Positions 18,547 to 28,335 of a stretch of 64,000 bases of DNA are shown here, piece by piece; the first letter of the stretch is position 1; the number at the start of each line of letters is the position of its first letter. This DNA is from Paraburkholderia franconis (lineage in GTDB: Bacteria; Pseudomonadota; Gammaproteobacteria; Burkholderiales; Burkholderiaceae), in the NCBI RefSeq assembly GCF_009362735.1, contig NZ_WHNP01000006.1:186001-250000 (forward strand). Direction: 5' to 3'. The position numbers and the translations under genes are program-made. The notes beneath the pieces are model-generated. The model was given only the letters and a program-made list of their open reading frames with translations, made no database searches and was not told where the DNA came from.

Positions 18547-18915
18547 GCGGTTATCCAACGGCCGACGACGCAAGCGCGGCACGACGGCGCCACCGGCAGG
18601 GGTCTGGCAAGAGTTAGTTTTCGTGGGCCTCCGCAGTTGCGCTGTCAGTGTCACACGAGTACGCGCCCGCTTCGGGTACAAAGAAGCAGACGGACGCTTC
18701 GGGTAAAGCAGCAAGGCAGAAGCAGACTGGCATGTAGGACGGAAGCAATGGGAGCGGTAAAACGCGCCCACCCCGTCGACGCCGGCCCCGCTTACCGCGC
18801 AATCCAGTTTGATCCGCCTTATAGGTCGTCGAACACGCGCCGGGTGCCGAACCCGCTTGCGCCGTATGCCGTTGAGCAAAAAGTTGAAGCACCTTATTTC
18901 GTACAGGACAGTTTT
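18547..18915 (+). other. 369-base efp leader region
   Basis: No gene is apparent. The 11-mer CGCTTCGGGTA occurs at 18668-18678 and 18695-18705, a 27-base period. The frame of efp stays open upstream to 18637 but the sequence before 18916 does not resemble EF-P. Confidence 0.5.
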
Positions 18916-19473
18916 ATGAAGATCGCTCAGGAACTCCGCACCGGCAACGTCGTGATGATCGGCAACGACGCGATGGTCGTTCAGAAGGCCGAATACAACA
19001 AGTCGGGCCGCAACGCCGCCGTCGTCAAGATGAAGTTCAAGAACCTGCTAACGGGCGCAGGCATGGAAACCGTCTACAAGGCGGACGACAAGTTCGACGT
19101 CGTCGTGCTGGACCGCAAGGAAGTCACCTACTCGTACTTCGCCGACCCGATGTACGTGTTCATGGACGCCGACTACAACCAATACGAAGTCGAAGCCGAA
19201 ATGATGGGCGACGCGCTCAACTACCTCGAAGATGGCATGGCTTGCGAAGTCGTGTTCTACAACGAGAAGGCCATCTCGGTCGAACTGCCGACCACGCTGG
19301 TCCGCGAAATCATCTACACGGAGCCGGCTGTCAAGGGCGACACGTCGTCGGGCAAGGTGCTCAAGACGGCCAAACTGAACACGGGTTTCGAACTGCAAGT
19401 GCCGCTTTTCTGCAATATCGGCGACAAGATCGAAATCGACACGCGTACCAACGAATACCGCAGCCGCGCCTGA
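18916..19473 (+). CDS. efp: elongation factor P
   Basis: The 185-residue translation factor relieves ribosome stalling at polyproline motifs. The N-terminal KOW-like domain carries the modified loop [10 protein letters not shown], with Arg at position 32 instead of the lysine used by EpmA-type systems, as expected beside earP. Two OB-fold domains follow, ending in [17 protein letters not shown]. Length is normal. The ATG at 18916 is the family start; an open reading frame further upstream is not conserved. A strong terminator follows at 19533. Confidence 0.97.
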   Translation: MKIAQELRTGNVVMIGNDAMVVQKAEYNKSGRNAAVVKMKFKNLLTGAGMETVYKADDKFDVVVLDRKEVTYSYFADPMYVFMDADYNQYEVEAEMMGDALNYLEDGMACEVVFYNEKAISVELPTTLVREIIYTEPAVKGDTSSGKVLKTAKLNTGFELQVPLFCNIGDKIEIDTRTNEYRSRA

Positions 19474-19532
19474 GTTTGAATCGCGCCGCACGGCAATCGT
19501 CTTAAGCCCTAACTCACTAAGGGCTTCGAGTT

Positions 19533-19560
19533 AAAAAAGCGCCCATCTGGGCGCTTTTTC
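19533..19560 (+). terminator. efp terminator
   Basis: The 7-bp stem GCGCCCA/TGGGCGC with a short loop is preceded by six A's and followed by T-rich sequence, the form of a strong intrinsic terminator, 60 bases after the efp stop. Confidence 0.85.
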
Positions 19561-19761
19561 TTTTTTTCGCGACCGTGTATGGTGGTGGAAAACTTTACCG
19601 GCCAAGGATGCAATTTTGCCAGGTTGGTTGGCGCTTTCGTGCTTTCGGTCCGCGCTCACATTGACTTTTCGAGATAATTTCCATTGGCACAGCTCCTGCT
19701 TCCCAAGGATTTCAGGCCCACGAGGCTTTTCGTTTTATTCGGAAGAAAAGGGAGGTGTGCC

Positions 19762-19968
19762 ATGAACAACGATATCGCTGAAGGCAGGTGGAAACAGATG
19801 ATCGGCAAGGCGAAAACTGCGTGGGGCGAACTCACGGACGACGAACTGACCAAGGCGGAAGGCCGCGCCGACAAGCTGGCGGGTCTGATCCAGGAGCGAT
19901 ATGGGAAGACGCGCGACGAAGCCGAACTCGAGGTGCGCCGCTTCTTCGATCGGAATCGCGACCTGTGA
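19762..19968 (+). CDS. CsbD-family stress protein
   Basis: The 68-residue protein has the CsbD pattern: an N-terminal NNDIAEGRWKQMIGKAKTAWGELTDDEL, then GRADKLAGLIQERYGKTRDEAE. These small, charged helical proteins are induced by general stress in many bacteria, but their mechanism is unknown. GGGAGGTG lies seven bases before the ATG at 19762 and settles the start. It sits alone between the efp terminator and a response-regulator gene on the same strand. Confidence 0.9.
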   Translation: MNNDIAEGRWKQMIGKAKTAWGELTDDELTKAEGRADKLAGLIQERYGKTRDEAELEVRRFFDRNRDL

Positions 19969-20134
19969 CGGGCGACCTGCACCGGGCGTTGATTGCCCGG
20001 CGACTTCCGATGCCGTTGCATCTGACCAGGAGCATTGGCCACTCAAGCCCACTCATCCAGCGCCCGCGCGCTTGGGACCGCCGCTGCGGCCCATGCGCGT
20101 CGGGACTCCGTCCATCTGAACAGTTGCGCTCGTT

Positions 20135-21517
20135 ATGCCACATGCCCTGATTGTCGAAGACGATCCCAATAGCCTGTCAGGCCTGTCCGCGATTCTTGCG
20201 GCCGACGGTTTCTCCGTCGACACCGCCATCACGCTCTCAGAAGCGCGCGCAGCGCTGACCCGCTTTATCCCCGACGTCGTGCTGGTCGACCTGAATCTGC
20301 CCGACGGCAGCGGCCTCGACCTGCTCCAGCACCTGCCCGCGCAGCCGCCCGGCGGCGCGTTGCCCGTGATCGTGATGACAGGCAACGCGACGGTCGAAAG
20401 CGCGATCGAAGGCTTGCGCCATGGCATCTGGGACTATCTGCTCAAGCCCGTCAACATCCCGCGGTTGCGCAGCCTGCTGGCGCGCATTCCGCGTCCCTAC
20501 GAACTGACCGAGGAGGTCCAGTCACTGCGCGCGAGGCTGCGCCGCATGGGCCGCTTCGGACCGATGATCGGCCGCAGCGGCGCGATCCAGCATGTGTACG
20601 ATTCGATCGAGCATATCGCGCCGACGGAAGCCGCCGTGCTGATATCCGGCGAAGCGGGCACGGGCAAGGAAGTCGCCGCGCGCACGCTGCACGAGATGAG
20701 CCGCCGGCGCAAAGGGCCGTTCGTCATGCTCGATTGCCGTTCGGCACAGGCCGCCGCCGGTGGCCGGCCGCTGGACAGCCTGCTGTTCGGCCACGAACGC
20801 GGCGCGTTCGGCGGCGCGGAGCAGCGCGAACCCGGCCTCTTCGAACAGGCGAGCGGCGGCACGCTCTTCATCGACGAAATCACGCTGCTGCCGCGCACGC
20901 AGCAGGAAGCGCTGCTCGGCGCGCTCGATTCGCAGACCTTCATGCGGGTCGGCGGCACGAACCAGGTCGCCACCGACTTCCGCCTGATCGCGTCGACGCG
21001 CAATATGCCACGCGCAGCCGTCGCCGATGGCAGCCTGCATCAGGATCTCGGCCTGCGGCTCGAAGCGGCCGCGCTGTCACTGCCGCCGCTGCGCGAGCGC
21101 GGCGACGATCCGTCGCTCTTCGCGCAAGTGCTCGTCGACGAGTTGAACGACGAGGCAAACGCGCGCGGCGTGGCCGATGCGACGAAGCTGATCGGACCGA
21201 ATTTCGTCCGCGAGTGTCTTGCGTACGAGTGGCCCGGCAACGTGCGCGAATTGCAGGAGCGCGTGCGGCGCGCGTATCACGCGTCGGGCGACGTGCTAGA
21301 GACGCTGCGCGCCGACGAAGCCAATGGTGTCGGCGGCCGCGATCTGAACGGCGGCCGCGTGCAGGTGACGGTCGGCACGCCGCTCGCCGATGTCGAAGAA
21401 ATGCTGATCCGCGCTACGCTCGACGCCGTCGGCGGCACGCGGCATCGCGCGGCGTCGCTGCTCGGCATCAGTCCGAAGACGCTGTACAACAAGCTGCAAC
21501 GGATGCGGCTGAACTGA
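20135..21517 (+). CDS. NtrC-type response regulator with altered GAFTGA motif
   Basis: The 460-residue protein has a receiver domain (1-120; D9, D10, phosphoacceptor D52, T82 and K104), an AAA+ sigma-54-activator domain (140-370; Walker A GEAGTGKE about 172-179, Walker B GGTLFIDEI about 241-249) and a C-terminal Fis-type helix-turn-helix (HRAASLLGISPKTLYNKLQ). The loop that touches sigma-54, normally GAFTGA, reads GAFGGA (223-228). The threonine is usually needed for sigma-54 contact, so the protein may act on sigma-54 weakly or by another route. No histidine kinase lies beside it. The start is the ATG at 20135. Confidence 0.9.
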   Translation: MPHALIVEDDPNSLSGLSAILAADGFSVDTAITLSEARAALTRFIPDVVLVDLNLPDGSGLDLLQHLPAQPPGGALPVIVMTGNATVESAIEGLRHGIWDYLLKPVNIPRLRSLLARIPRPYELTEEVQSLRARLRRMGRFGPMIGRSGAIQHVYDSIEHIAPTEAAVLISGEAGTGKEVAARTLHEMSRRRKGPFVMLDCRSAQAAAGGRPLDSLLFGHERGAFGGAEQREPGLFEQASGGTLFIDEITLLPRTQQEALLGALDSQTFMRVGGTNQVATDFRLIASTRNMPRAAVADGSLHQDLGLRLEAAALSLPPLRERGDDPSLFAQVLVDELNDEANARGVADATKLIGPNFVRECLAYEWPGNVRELQERVRRAYHASGDVLETLRADEANGVGGRDLNGGRVQVTVGTPLADVEEMLIRATLDAVGGTRHRAASLLGISPKTLYNKLQRMRLN

Positions 21518-21541
21518 CGCGCTCAGCGCCAGGCGCAAAAG

Positions 21542-21568
21542 AAAAGGACGGGTCTTGCCCGTCCTTTT
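21542..21568. terminator. bidirectional terminator at the nagZ stop
   Basis: AAAAGGACGGG and CCCGTCCTTTT form the stem of a strong hairpin between the regulator gene and nagZ, which converge. Its right arm touches the nagZ stop codon (21568-21570), so it overlaps the end of the nagZ coding region. Confidence 0.8.
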
Positions 21569-22599
21569 CAGGAAGCGAACACCGCGCGCAACAGCGCCTG
21601 AGCCTGCTGATACTGCGGCTCGGCGGCGAGCTTTTCCCACGACAACGCCTTGCCGCGCGGACGCATCCGCTTCAGGCGGCGCTTCGATTCCTTCGATTGC
21701 GTGAAGCGCAGCGCATCGAGCACCTTCCCCGCTTCTTCCGGCTGATTGCAGATCAGCACCATGTCGACGCCCGCTTCGAGCGCAGCCGTCGCGGCTTCCG
21801 TCAGCGTGCCGCCCTGGCGCGCGGCTTCCATCGACAGATCGTCGCTGAAGACCGCGCCTTCGAAACGCAGCTTCTTGCGCAGGATGTCCTGGACCCACAC
21901 GCGCGAAAAGCCGGCCGGCTTGCTGTCGACCTTGGGATAGATCACATGCCCCGGCAGCACCGACGCCAGCGACAAGCCAAGCCAGTCGTACGGCGCAACA
22001 TCTTCCTTGAGGATCTCGTCGAGCGTTCGTTCGTCGACGGGCACCGCGTGGTGCGAATCCGCCGACGCGAACCCGTGACCCGGAAAATGCTTGCCGCAGT
22101 TCGCCATGCCCGCGAGCGCGAGTCCGTGATTGAGGCTCTTCGCGAGCAGCGTGACGACGCGCGGATCACGATGGAACGCGCGATCGCCGATCACCTGCGA
22201 GTTGCCGTAGTTCAGATCGAGCACGGGCGTGAAGCTCATGTCGATGCCGCACGCGCGCAACTCCGACGCGAGGATGTAGCCCACGGCCGTCGTCACCTTG
22301 GTCGCGTGCAGCACGTCGTCGTCCCACAGCGCGCCGAGCTTGCCCATCGACGGCAGCACCGTGAAACCGTCGGTGCGAAAGCGCTGCACGCGCCCGCCTT
22401 CGTGATCGACAGCGATCAGCAGATCGTCGCGCACGTCGCGGATCGCTTCCGTCAGCGCGACGAGTTGCGCGCGGCTTTCGAAATGACGCGCGAAGAGGAT
22501 CACGCCACCTGTCATCGGATGAGCGAGGCGGCGCTCGTCGTCGGCGTTCAGCGTCTTGCCAACCACATCGAGCATCACCGGGCCAGGAGTCAGTTTCAT
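21568..22599 (-). CDS. nagZ: beta-N-acetylhexosaminidase (NagZ)
   Basis: The 343-residue GH3 enzyme removes N-acetylglucosamine from 1,6-anhydro-muramyl peptides during murein recycling in the cytosol. The family catalytic loop is present as KHFPGHG followed by ADSHHAVPVDERTLDEI, supplying the histidine and aspartate of the acid/base pair, and the nucleophile aspartate lies in VFSDDLSMEAA. There is no signal peptide. In many Gram-negatives its products control beta-lactamase induction, though no ampR/ampC gene is seen here. It ends the long minus-strand run that begins with rpoE. Confidence 0.95.
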   Translation of the reverse strand: MKLTPGPVMLDVVGKTLNADDERRLAHPMTGGVILFARHFESRAQLVALTEAIRDVRDDLLIAVDHEGGRVQRFRTDGFTVLPSMGKLGALWDDDVLHATKVTTAVGYILASELRACGIDMSFTPVLDLNYGNSQVIGDRAFHRDPRVVTLLAKSLNHGLALAGMANCGKHFPGHGFASADSHHAVPVDERTLDEILKEDVAPYDWLGLSLASVLPGHVIYPKVDSKPAGFSRVWVQDILRKKLRFEGAVFSDDLSMEAARQGGTLTEAATAALEAGVDMVLICNQPEEAGKVLDALRFTQSKESKRRLKRMRPRGKALSWEKLAAEPQYQQAQALLRAVFAS

Positions 22600-22665
22600 C
22601 GGGTCTATGAGGGCAAAAGGAAGGGAACGCGGCGCCGCTTGCGCGCTCGCGCCGCGTCGGGGTGA

Positions 22666-23073
22666 TCAGGCAGAACGATCGGCCGTCTCGGCGATCACGA
22701 ACGACGCCGCGTAATCGCGCTCGTCGGACAGTGTGACCTGCGATGTGATCCCGCGTTCGGCAAGCCACTCGGCGAGTTCTCCGGACGCCACGCATACAGG
22801 ACGGCCGCTCGCTTCATTGAGCGTCTGCAGCGTGCGCCAGGTCATCGGCCAGCGCATGCCCAGTCCGATCGCCTTCGAGAACGCTTCTTTGACGGAAAAG
22901 CGCGTCGCGAGAAACGCAAGCCCACGCGCCTGCGAGCGCGCATTGCGCGCCTGATAGACGCGCAGCTCTTCGGGTCCGAGCACTTTCTCGGCGAAGCGTC
23001 CGTTGGTGCGTTCCATCACCGCCGCGACGCGGCTCACCTGAACGATGTCGGTGCCGATGCCGTAGATCGCCAT
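22666..23073 (-). CDS. acpS: holo-[acyl-carrier-protein] synthase
   Basis: The 135-residue enzyme moves 4'-phosphopantetheine from CoA to serine of acyl carrier protein, so it activates AcpP encoded at 36.7-36.9 kb. The signature motifs are [12 protein letters not shown] near the N terminus with the metal-binding aspartate, and [17 protein letters not shown] with the glutamate. Its length is slightly greater than the usual 126. It is 34 bases downstream of pdxJ and 66 bases upstream of nagZ on the same strand; recO-pdxJ-acpS is a conserved order in proteobacteria. Confidence 0.96.
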   Translation of the reverse strand: MAIYGIGTDIVQVSRVAAVMERTNGRFAEKVLGPEELRVYQARNARSQARGLAFLATRFSVKEAFSKAIGLGMRWPMTWRTLQTLNEASGRPVCVASGELAEWLAERGITSQVTLSDERDYAASFVIAETADRSA

Positions 23074-23107
23074 ATGCGTGCCGCCGCTATTGTGTCGTTG
23101 CGTGTCG

Positions 23108-23872
23108 TTACGAGCGCGCCGCGAGACGCGCGGCGACCATGATCGCCTTCATCTCGCGCACGGCGTTGTCCCAGCCCGCGAAGATCGCGTGCGCGACGAT
23201 CGCATGGCCGATATTGAGTTCGACGATGCCTTCGATCGCCGCGATCTGCTGGACGTTCGTGTAGTGCAGGCCGTGGCCCGCATTCACCTTCAAGCCCAGC
23301 GACGCGCCGAACTCCACGCCGCGCACGATGCGCTCGTACTCGCGCTGCAGCTCTGTCGGATCGTGTGCGTCCGCGTAAGCGCCCGTGTGCAGCTCGATGA
23401 CGGGCGCGCCCGCTTCATGCGCGGCGCGAATCTGCGTTTCGTCGGCGTCGATGAAAAGCGATACGCGCGAGCCGGCATCGGCCAGTTGCTTGCACGCGGC
23501 GCGCACGGCTTCAAAATGACCGGCGACGTCGAGCCCGCCTTCCGTCGTCAGTTCCTGGCGCTTTTCCGGCACGAGGCACACGTCGTGCGGCTGCACTTCA
23601 CATGCGATGTCGAGCATCTCCTTCGTGACCGCGCACTCGAGGTTCATGCGCGTCTTCAGTTGCGGCCGCAGCGCGCGCACGTCGGCGTCGACGATATGGC
23701 GGCGGTCTTCGCGCAGATGCAGCGTGATCGCATCGGCGCCCGCCTCTTCCGCCTGGAGCGCGGCGCGCACGGGATCGGGGTATGACGTGCCGCGCGCGTT
23801 GCGCAGCGTCGCGACGTGATCGATGTTCACGCCCAGGTCGATCACATTCGGGGAAGTCAGAAAGAAGCTCAT
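23108..23872 (-). CDS. pdxJ: pyridoxine 5'-phosphate synthase
   Basis: The 254-residue TIM-barrel enzyme joins 1-deoxyxylulose 5-phosphate with 3-amino-2-oxopropyl phosphate to make pyridoxine 5'-phosphate, the last ring-forming step of vitamin B6 synthesis. Conserved segments are [31 protein letters not shown], a phosphate-binding FIDAD and the end [19 protein letters not shown]. The ATG at 23870-23872 overlaps the recO stop as ATGA, so translation is coupled with recO. A longer upstream frame is a shadow of recO. Confidence 0.96.
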   Translation of the reverse strand: MSFFLTSPNVIDLGVNIDHVATLRNARGTSYPDPVRAALQAEEAGADAITLHLREDRRHIVDADVRALRPQLKTRMNLECAVTKEMLDIACEVQPHDVCLVPEKRQELTTEGGLDVAGHFEAVRAACKQLADAGSRVSLFIDADETQIRAAHEAGAPVIELHTGAYADAHDPTELQREYERIVRGVEFGASLGLKVNAGHGLHYTNVQQIAAIEGIVELNIGHAIVAHAIFAGWDNAVREMKAIMVAARLAARS

Positions 23873-24903
23873 AGGTTCTGCAGATCGATCAGAATCTGGC
23901 GCGTCGCGAGGGGCGTGCCGCCCAGATAGGTGTTGAGCAAAAAGCGCATCAGCGTCTTGCTTTGCGCGACGGTCTGCGCTCGATGGTAATCGTCCTGTTC
24001 CATGTCGAGCAAGGTTTGACCGCTGATGACAGGCCAGTTCGAAGGAACGTCGTTCGATGCTTCGCGCACGCCGCGCTCGGGATCGAACACATAGCGCCCG
24101 TCGGGGACTACGGCCTTGCGTGCCACCGTGCGATTGAGCGACATCGCGTAGCCGGTTTCGCGCAGCAGCACGCGCTCGAACGAACGCAGCACCTGCACGG
24201 GCGGTTCGTCGTGCGCGAGGCGCGTCAGCGTGACGACGTAATGATGGAACAGTTGCGGATGCGGATCTTCGCGCGCGAGAAACTTGACGAGCAGCTCGTT
24301 CACGTAGAACCCGCACAGGAGCGCATCGCCCGTGAGCGGCAGCATTCCGCCGACCCACTCCGCTCCCGTCAGCGTGCGCATCTCCGACTTGCCGGACCAT
24401 GCGAGCGACAGCGGCTGGAACGTCTGCAGCACGCCGCGCAGTGCGGAATGCGGGCGCTTTGCGCCCTTCGCGACGAGCGCGATACGCCCGTGATCGCGCG
24501 ACAACACATCGATGATCAGGCTCGTCTCGCGATACGGATAACTGTGCAGTACGAACGCCGGCTGCTCGGCGATGCGGAATTCGGATGCCGGCGCGCGCGG
24601 CACGCGCGAAGGTGCCCGGCGTGCCGTCTTGCGCGGTGGTTGTTCGGACGCGCCGTAGTCGTCGGCGCTTTCTTCGATGTCGTTGTCGCGCTCGCGGTGC
24701 GAGGCGGCGTTACGGCTGCTAGCGCTGCGTTTTGCCGTGCGCATGGGCTTCGCGCGCCCGGACCGAGCGGACGACGCAGACGTCTCAGACTCGCCGCTGT
24801 GGGCGCGCGCGAAGTCGTCGTGATCGGCGTCCGGGTTGGCGTCGTTCGGCAGCGTCATCCACGCGTCAGATTGGGTGCCCGTCGCGCCGTCATTCGTAAC
24901 CAT
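23869..24903 (-). CDS. recO: DNA repair protein RecO with N-terminal extension
   Basis: RecO helps RecR load RecA onto SSB-coated DNA in the RecF pathway. The core begins near residue 110 with [38 protein letters not shown], the OB-fold start of the family, and continues with a helical C-terminal region. About 110 residues before it are low complexity, rich in Ser, Asp, Arg and Ala. From the ATG at 24901-24903 the protein is about 344 residues, against some 240 for E. coli RecO; an upstream ATG at 24939 gives 356. The start overlaps era by 14 bases. No zinc-binding cysteines are seen, as in most enteric homologues. Confidence 0.9.
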   Translation of the reverse strand: MVTNDGATGTQSDAWMTLPNDANPDADHDDFARAHSGESETSASSARSGRAKPMRTAKRSASSRNAASHRERDNDIEESADDYGASEQPPRKTARRAPSRVPRAPASEFRIAEQPAFVLHSYPYRETSLIIDVLSRDHGRIALVAKGAKRPHSALRGVLQTFQPLSLAWSGKSEMRTLTGAEWVGGMLPLTGDALLCGFYVNELLVKFLAREDPHPQLFHHYVVTLTRLAHDEPPVQVLRSFERVLLRETGYAMSLNRTVARKAVVPDGRYVFDPERGVREASNDVPSNWPVISGQTLLDMEQDDYHRAQTVAQSKTLMRFLLNTYLGGTPLATRQILIDLQNL

Positions 24904-25789
24904 AGGCGCGGAGTCCGGCTTCGTTGTCGGCCCAGCCACTCTTCACCTTGATGAACGTTTCCAGATACACGGGGCCATCGAACAGCTTCTCCATGTCGAT
25001 GCGCGCTTCCGTGCTGATCTGCTTGAGCTTCGCGCCCTTCTGACCGATGATCATCGCCTTGTGCGAATCGCGCTCGACGAGGATCGTCGCAAAGATGCGG
25101 CGCAGGCGCCCTTCCGTCTCGAACTTGTCGATCAGCACAGTGCTCGTGTACGGCAGCTCGTCACCCGTCCAGCGGAACACTTTTTCGCGCAGGATTTCGG
25201 CGGCGAGGAAACGCTCGCTGCGATCGGTCAGGTCGTCTTCGCCGTAGATCGGCTCGCCTTCGGGCAAGTACGGCTTGACGGTCGACAACAGGCGCCTGAT
25301 GTCGTCGGGATTCTTCGCCGACAGCGGCACGATTTCCTTAAACTCACGCAATGCGCTCATCTGCTGCATGAACGGGAACAGCGAATCTTTGTCGCCCACG
25401 CGATCGAGCTTGTTCGCGATCAGCAGCGTCGGCGCCGACGCGGGAATCAGGTCGAGCACCTTCTGGTCGTCCGGGCCGAAACGGCCGGCCTCGATCACGA
25501 ACAGCACGGCATCGACGGATGTCAGCGTCGATGTCACTGCGCGATTCAGCGACCGGTTCAGCGCGCCGCTGTGGCGCGTCTGGAAACCGGGCGTATCGAC
25601 GAAGATGTACTGCGCGTCATCGTGCGTGTTGATGCCCGTGATGCGATGGCGAGTCGTCTGCGCCTTGCGCGACGTGATGCTGACCTTCTGGCCAACAAGC
25701 GCGTTCATCAGCGTCGATTTGCCGACGTTCGGGCGGCCAACGATCGCGACCATGCCGCAGCGAAAACCAGTGGGGGTGGAAGCGTTCAT
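24890..25789 (-). CDS. era: GTPase Era
   Basis: The 299-residue protein is a Ras-like GTPase that matures the 30S subunit by binding the 3' end of 16S rRNA. G1 [10 protein letters not shown]2 RHRITG, G3 DTPGFQ, G4 NKLD and G5 PLSAK are all seen, followed by a C-terminal KH domain with [14 protein letters not shown]. It lies between rnc and recO, an order kept across proteobacteria, where RNase III and Era both act in rRNA processing. The stop overlaps the start of recO. Confidence 0.97.
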   Translation of the reverse strand: MNASTPTGFRCGMVAIVGRPNVGKSTLMNALVGQKVSITSRKAQTTRHRITGINTHDDAQYIFVDTPGFQTRHSGALNRSLNRAVTSTLTSVDAVLFVIEAGRFGPDDQKVLDLIPASAPTLLIANKLDRVGDKDSLFPFMQQMSALREFKEIVPLSAKNPDDIRRLLSTVKPYLPEGEPIYGEDDLTDRSERFLAAEILREKVFRWTGDELPYTSTVLIDKFETEGRLRRIFATILVERDSHKAMIIGQKGAKLKQISTEARIDMEKLFDGPVYLETFIKVKSGWADNEAGLRAYGYE

Positions 25790-25850
25790 ATTCAGACTAC
25801 GGCAGGTTCGTGTGGACGCGCGGTGAGGGCGCGTTCACGTCGGATTGCGT

Positions 25851-27248
25851 TCAATGACCGGCATCGGCCACGCGCGTTTGCACCGCGCCGGCGACGCCGG
25901 ATTCGAGATCGGTCGCGCCCGCGCCCGGCGCGGCCTCGCGAGCACGCGACGCGGACTTGTCGGCGCCGCGAGGATTGGGGTCAAGCTTGTCTGCGGATTT
26001 TTCGGCGGGCTTTTCAGCCGGCTTTTCGACGGGGCGCGCTTGTGCTTCGGGCTTGTCGGACGGCTGGCGTTCGGTAAGGCGCACGACAGTTTCCGGTTTG
26101 TCGGCGGGCTTGTCTGCTTTTTCGGGCTTTTCGCCCTCGGGTTTTTCGCCCTCGGCTTTTTCACCCTCGGCTTTTTCACCCTTTCCCTGGGCTGTCCGAT
26201 CGTGCGTTCCCTTTTCTTGCGCGGACTTGTCCGGGTTCGACTTCTCGGAAGCGGGCTTTTCGGCGGTCTTGTCGGTTGCTCGCGCCGGACGCTCGGTCTT
26301 GTCGGCGCGCTCCGTCTTGTCGGCCGCTTCCTGACTGTATTCGACGTGAGCGGCACGGATCACGGCCAGCGGCGCAGCTTCAGCGGCCTGGCCGGCGGAT
26401 GGCACATCCGGTAACGCCGGCTTCATGTCGCCGCGCGCGGCACGCTCGGCCTTGCGATGATCGGGCGCGCGCAGATCGAGCGCCGCCTGCACGCCTGTCA
26501 CGCCCGGCACGAATTCCACCTCGGCTTTGGCCGCTCGCGCGCCTTTCGAGCGCTTCGGCTTGGCAACCATGGCCGGCGCCGCCGCCATCACTTCGTCGAG
26601 TGCCTTCTTCGCCGCCGCCTGTTCGGCGGCACGACGGCTCGCGCCGGAACCGGACACTTTCACATCCAGCTTGGGCACCGTGCATTCGACTTCGAACTGC
26701 TGATTGTGCGCAGCACCGTGCGTCGCGACGACCGTATAGGTCGGCAGCGGAATCTTGTGGCCCTGCAGATATTCCTGGAGCAAGGTCTTCGCGTCCTTGC
26801 CGAGCGTGCGCGGATCGATGTGGTCGAGAATCGGCACGTAAAGACGTTTGATGACCGTCTGCGCAGACTCGAAGCCGCCGTCCAGAAAGATCGCGCCGAG
26901 AATGGCCTCGAGCGTGTCGGCCAGGATGGACGGGCGCCGGAAGCCGCCGCTGCGCAATTCGCCTTCGCCCAACCGCAAGCCTTCTGAAATATTCAGGGCT
27001 TGAGCAATCTCGTAAAGCGACTGCTGCTTGACCAGATTTGCCCGAACGCGGGACAGATCGCCTTCATCCAGTTTGCCGAAACGTTGGAACAATAGCGCGG
27101 CCACCGCGCAGTTCAGAACGGAATCGCCGAGAAATTCCAGCCGCTCGTTATGCGTGGCACTGTGACTGCGGTGAGTTAAAGCCTGGCGCAGCAATTCCGC
27201 ATTGCGAAATTCGTAGCGCAAACGGCTTTCCAACGGAGATAGGGGCAT
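25851..27248 (-). CDS. rnc: ribonuclease III with long C-terminal extension
   Basis: RNase III cuts double-stranded RNA, including rRNA precursors. Residues 1-150 form the nuclease domain with the signature [13 protein letters not shown] and [13 protein letters not shown]; a double-stranded-RNA-binding domain (about 155-230) follows with [20 protein letters not shown]. From about residue 235 to 465 the protein is a low-complexity Lys/Glu/Pro/Ala-rich tail with KAEGE and EKPAEKP repeats. E. coli RNase III has 226 residues. The ATG at 27246-27248 fits the family start; the frame remains open to 27422 but without similarity. It sits between lepB and era. Confidence 0.93.
   Translation of the reverse strand: MPLSPLESRLRYEFRNAELLRQALTHRSHSATHNERLEFLGDSVLNCAVAALLFQRFGKLDEGDLSRVRANLVKQQSLYEIAQALNISEGLRLGEGELRSGGFRRPSILADTLEAILGAIFLDGGFESAQTVIKRLYVPILDHIDPRTLGKDAKTLLQEYLQGHKIPLPTYTVVATHGAAHNQQFEVECTVPKLDVKVSGSGASRRAAEQAAAKKALDEVMAAAPAMVAKPKRSKGARAAKAEVEFVPGVTGVQAALDLRAPDHRKAERAARGDMKPALPDVPSAGQAAEAAPLAVIRAAHVEYSQEAADKTERADKTERPARATDKTAEKPASEKSNPDKSAQEKGTHDRTAQGKGEKAEGEKAEGEKPEGEKPEKADKPADKPETVVRLTERQPSDKPEAQARPVEKPAEKPAEKSADKLDPNPRGADKSASRAREAAPGAGATDLESGVAGAVQTRVADAGH
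26114..26180. repeat. 15-bp tandem repeat in the rnc tail
   Basis: A 15-base unit of the form TTCGCCCTCGGCTTT occurs about four times in tandem, coding on the minus strand for successive [10 protein letters not shown] pentapeptides of the RNase III tail. Copy number could vary by slippage without shifting the frame. Confidence 0.7.
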
Positions 27249-27422
27249 GTGCAGAGTATAACGCGGGCGCCACACAGGGCGAAAACGCGGCCCCGGCGCC
27301 GAAAAGCGTGTTGTAGCGACGTTACCGCGCGTTGTTAAAGTAGCGTGATAACACGTCGCGATCACTGTGCGACGTGTTGCGCGGCTCAGAGGCGCATCCG
27401 CATGGGGACGCGCGAAGCGCAA

Positions 27423-28316
27423 TCAATGGAAGCCGCCGATACGCTTCAGATTGCTGAAGTTCATCCAGATGAAGAACGCGCGACCGACGATGTTCTTGTC
27501 CGGCGCGAAGCCCCAATAGCGGCTGTCGGCGCTGTTGTCGCGGTTGTCGCCCATCATGAAGTAGTTGCCCGGCGGCACCTTGCACACGACGCCCTGCGCG
27601 TCGTACTTGCAGTTGTCGCGATACGGATAGTCTTCGGCGCCGACGATGAACGGTGGCACGGCAGGATTGTTGAGAATCGCGTTCTTGCGGCCGTCGATGT
27701 CTTCTTCGAACTGCTTCGCGTAGCCGATGCGCTCTTCGTCGAAGTAGTCGGGCAGCGGCGTTTCCGGAACGGGCTTACCGTTGATCGTGAGCTTCTTGTC
27801 CTGATACGCGACGACATCGCCCGGCAGACCGATCACGCGCTTGATGTAGTCGACGGATTCGTCCTTCGGATAGCGGAACACGACGATATCGCCACGCTGC
27901 AGCGGACGGCCCTCGGTGATCTTCGTATTCACGATGGGCAGGCGAATGCCGTAGTCGTACTTGTTCACGAGAATGAAGTCGCCGACCAGCAGCGTCGGCA
28001 CCATCGAGCCCGACGGAATCTTGAACGGCTCGACGACGAACGAGCGCACGACAAACACAATGAGAATCACCGGGAAAAAGCTCGCCGTGTATTCGAGCCA
28101 CCACGGTTGGCGCAGCTTTTCTTCACGCAGGCGCGCGCGCGTGGCAGGCGCGTTCTCATCGGCGAAGCGCTCGCCGATGCGCGCCTGCTGACGATCGAAC
28201 TCGTCAACAGCTGCTTCCGCCGCGCGGCGCCGTTGCGGGAGAAAAACCAGTTTGTCTGCGACCCATGCCACGCCCGTAATGATCACGAGCACAAAAAGAA
28301 TCAGCGCAAAATTCAT
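27423..28316 (-). CDS. lepB: signal peptidase I (LepB)
   Basis: The 297-residue membrane protease removes signal peptides from exported proteins. Two N-terminal membrane segments (about 1-20 and 62-82) precede the periplasmic domain. The catalytic serine is in SGSMVPTL, the general-base lysine in RGDIVVFRYPKDESVDYIKRVIG and the late box GDNRDNSADSRYWGF is present. It lies 19 bases after lepA and 174 bases before rnc, the normal lepA-lepB-rnc order. Confidence 0.97.
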   Translation of the reverse strand: MNFALILFVLVIITGVAWVADKLVFLPQRRRAAEAAVDEFDRQQARIGERFADENAPATRARLREEKLRQPWWLEYTASFFPVILIVFVVRSFVVEPFKIPSGSMVPTLLVGDFILVNKYDYGIRLPIVNTKITEGRPLQRGDIVVFRYPKDESVDYIKRVIGLPGDVVAYQDKKLTINGKPVPETPLPDYFDEERIGYAKQFEEDIDGRKNAILNNPAVPPFIVGAEDYPYRDNCKYDAQGVVCKVPPGNYFMMGDNRDNSADSRYWGFAPDKNIVGRAFFIWMNFSNLKRIGGFH

Positions 28317-28335
28317 AGGGTTCCAGTTTTTAGTC

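Noticed and set aside
18637-18915. N-terminal extension of EF-P
   Set aside because: The efp frame is open upstream to 18637, but EF-P proteins start at [11 protein letters not shown], and the upstream codons show no conservation pattern.
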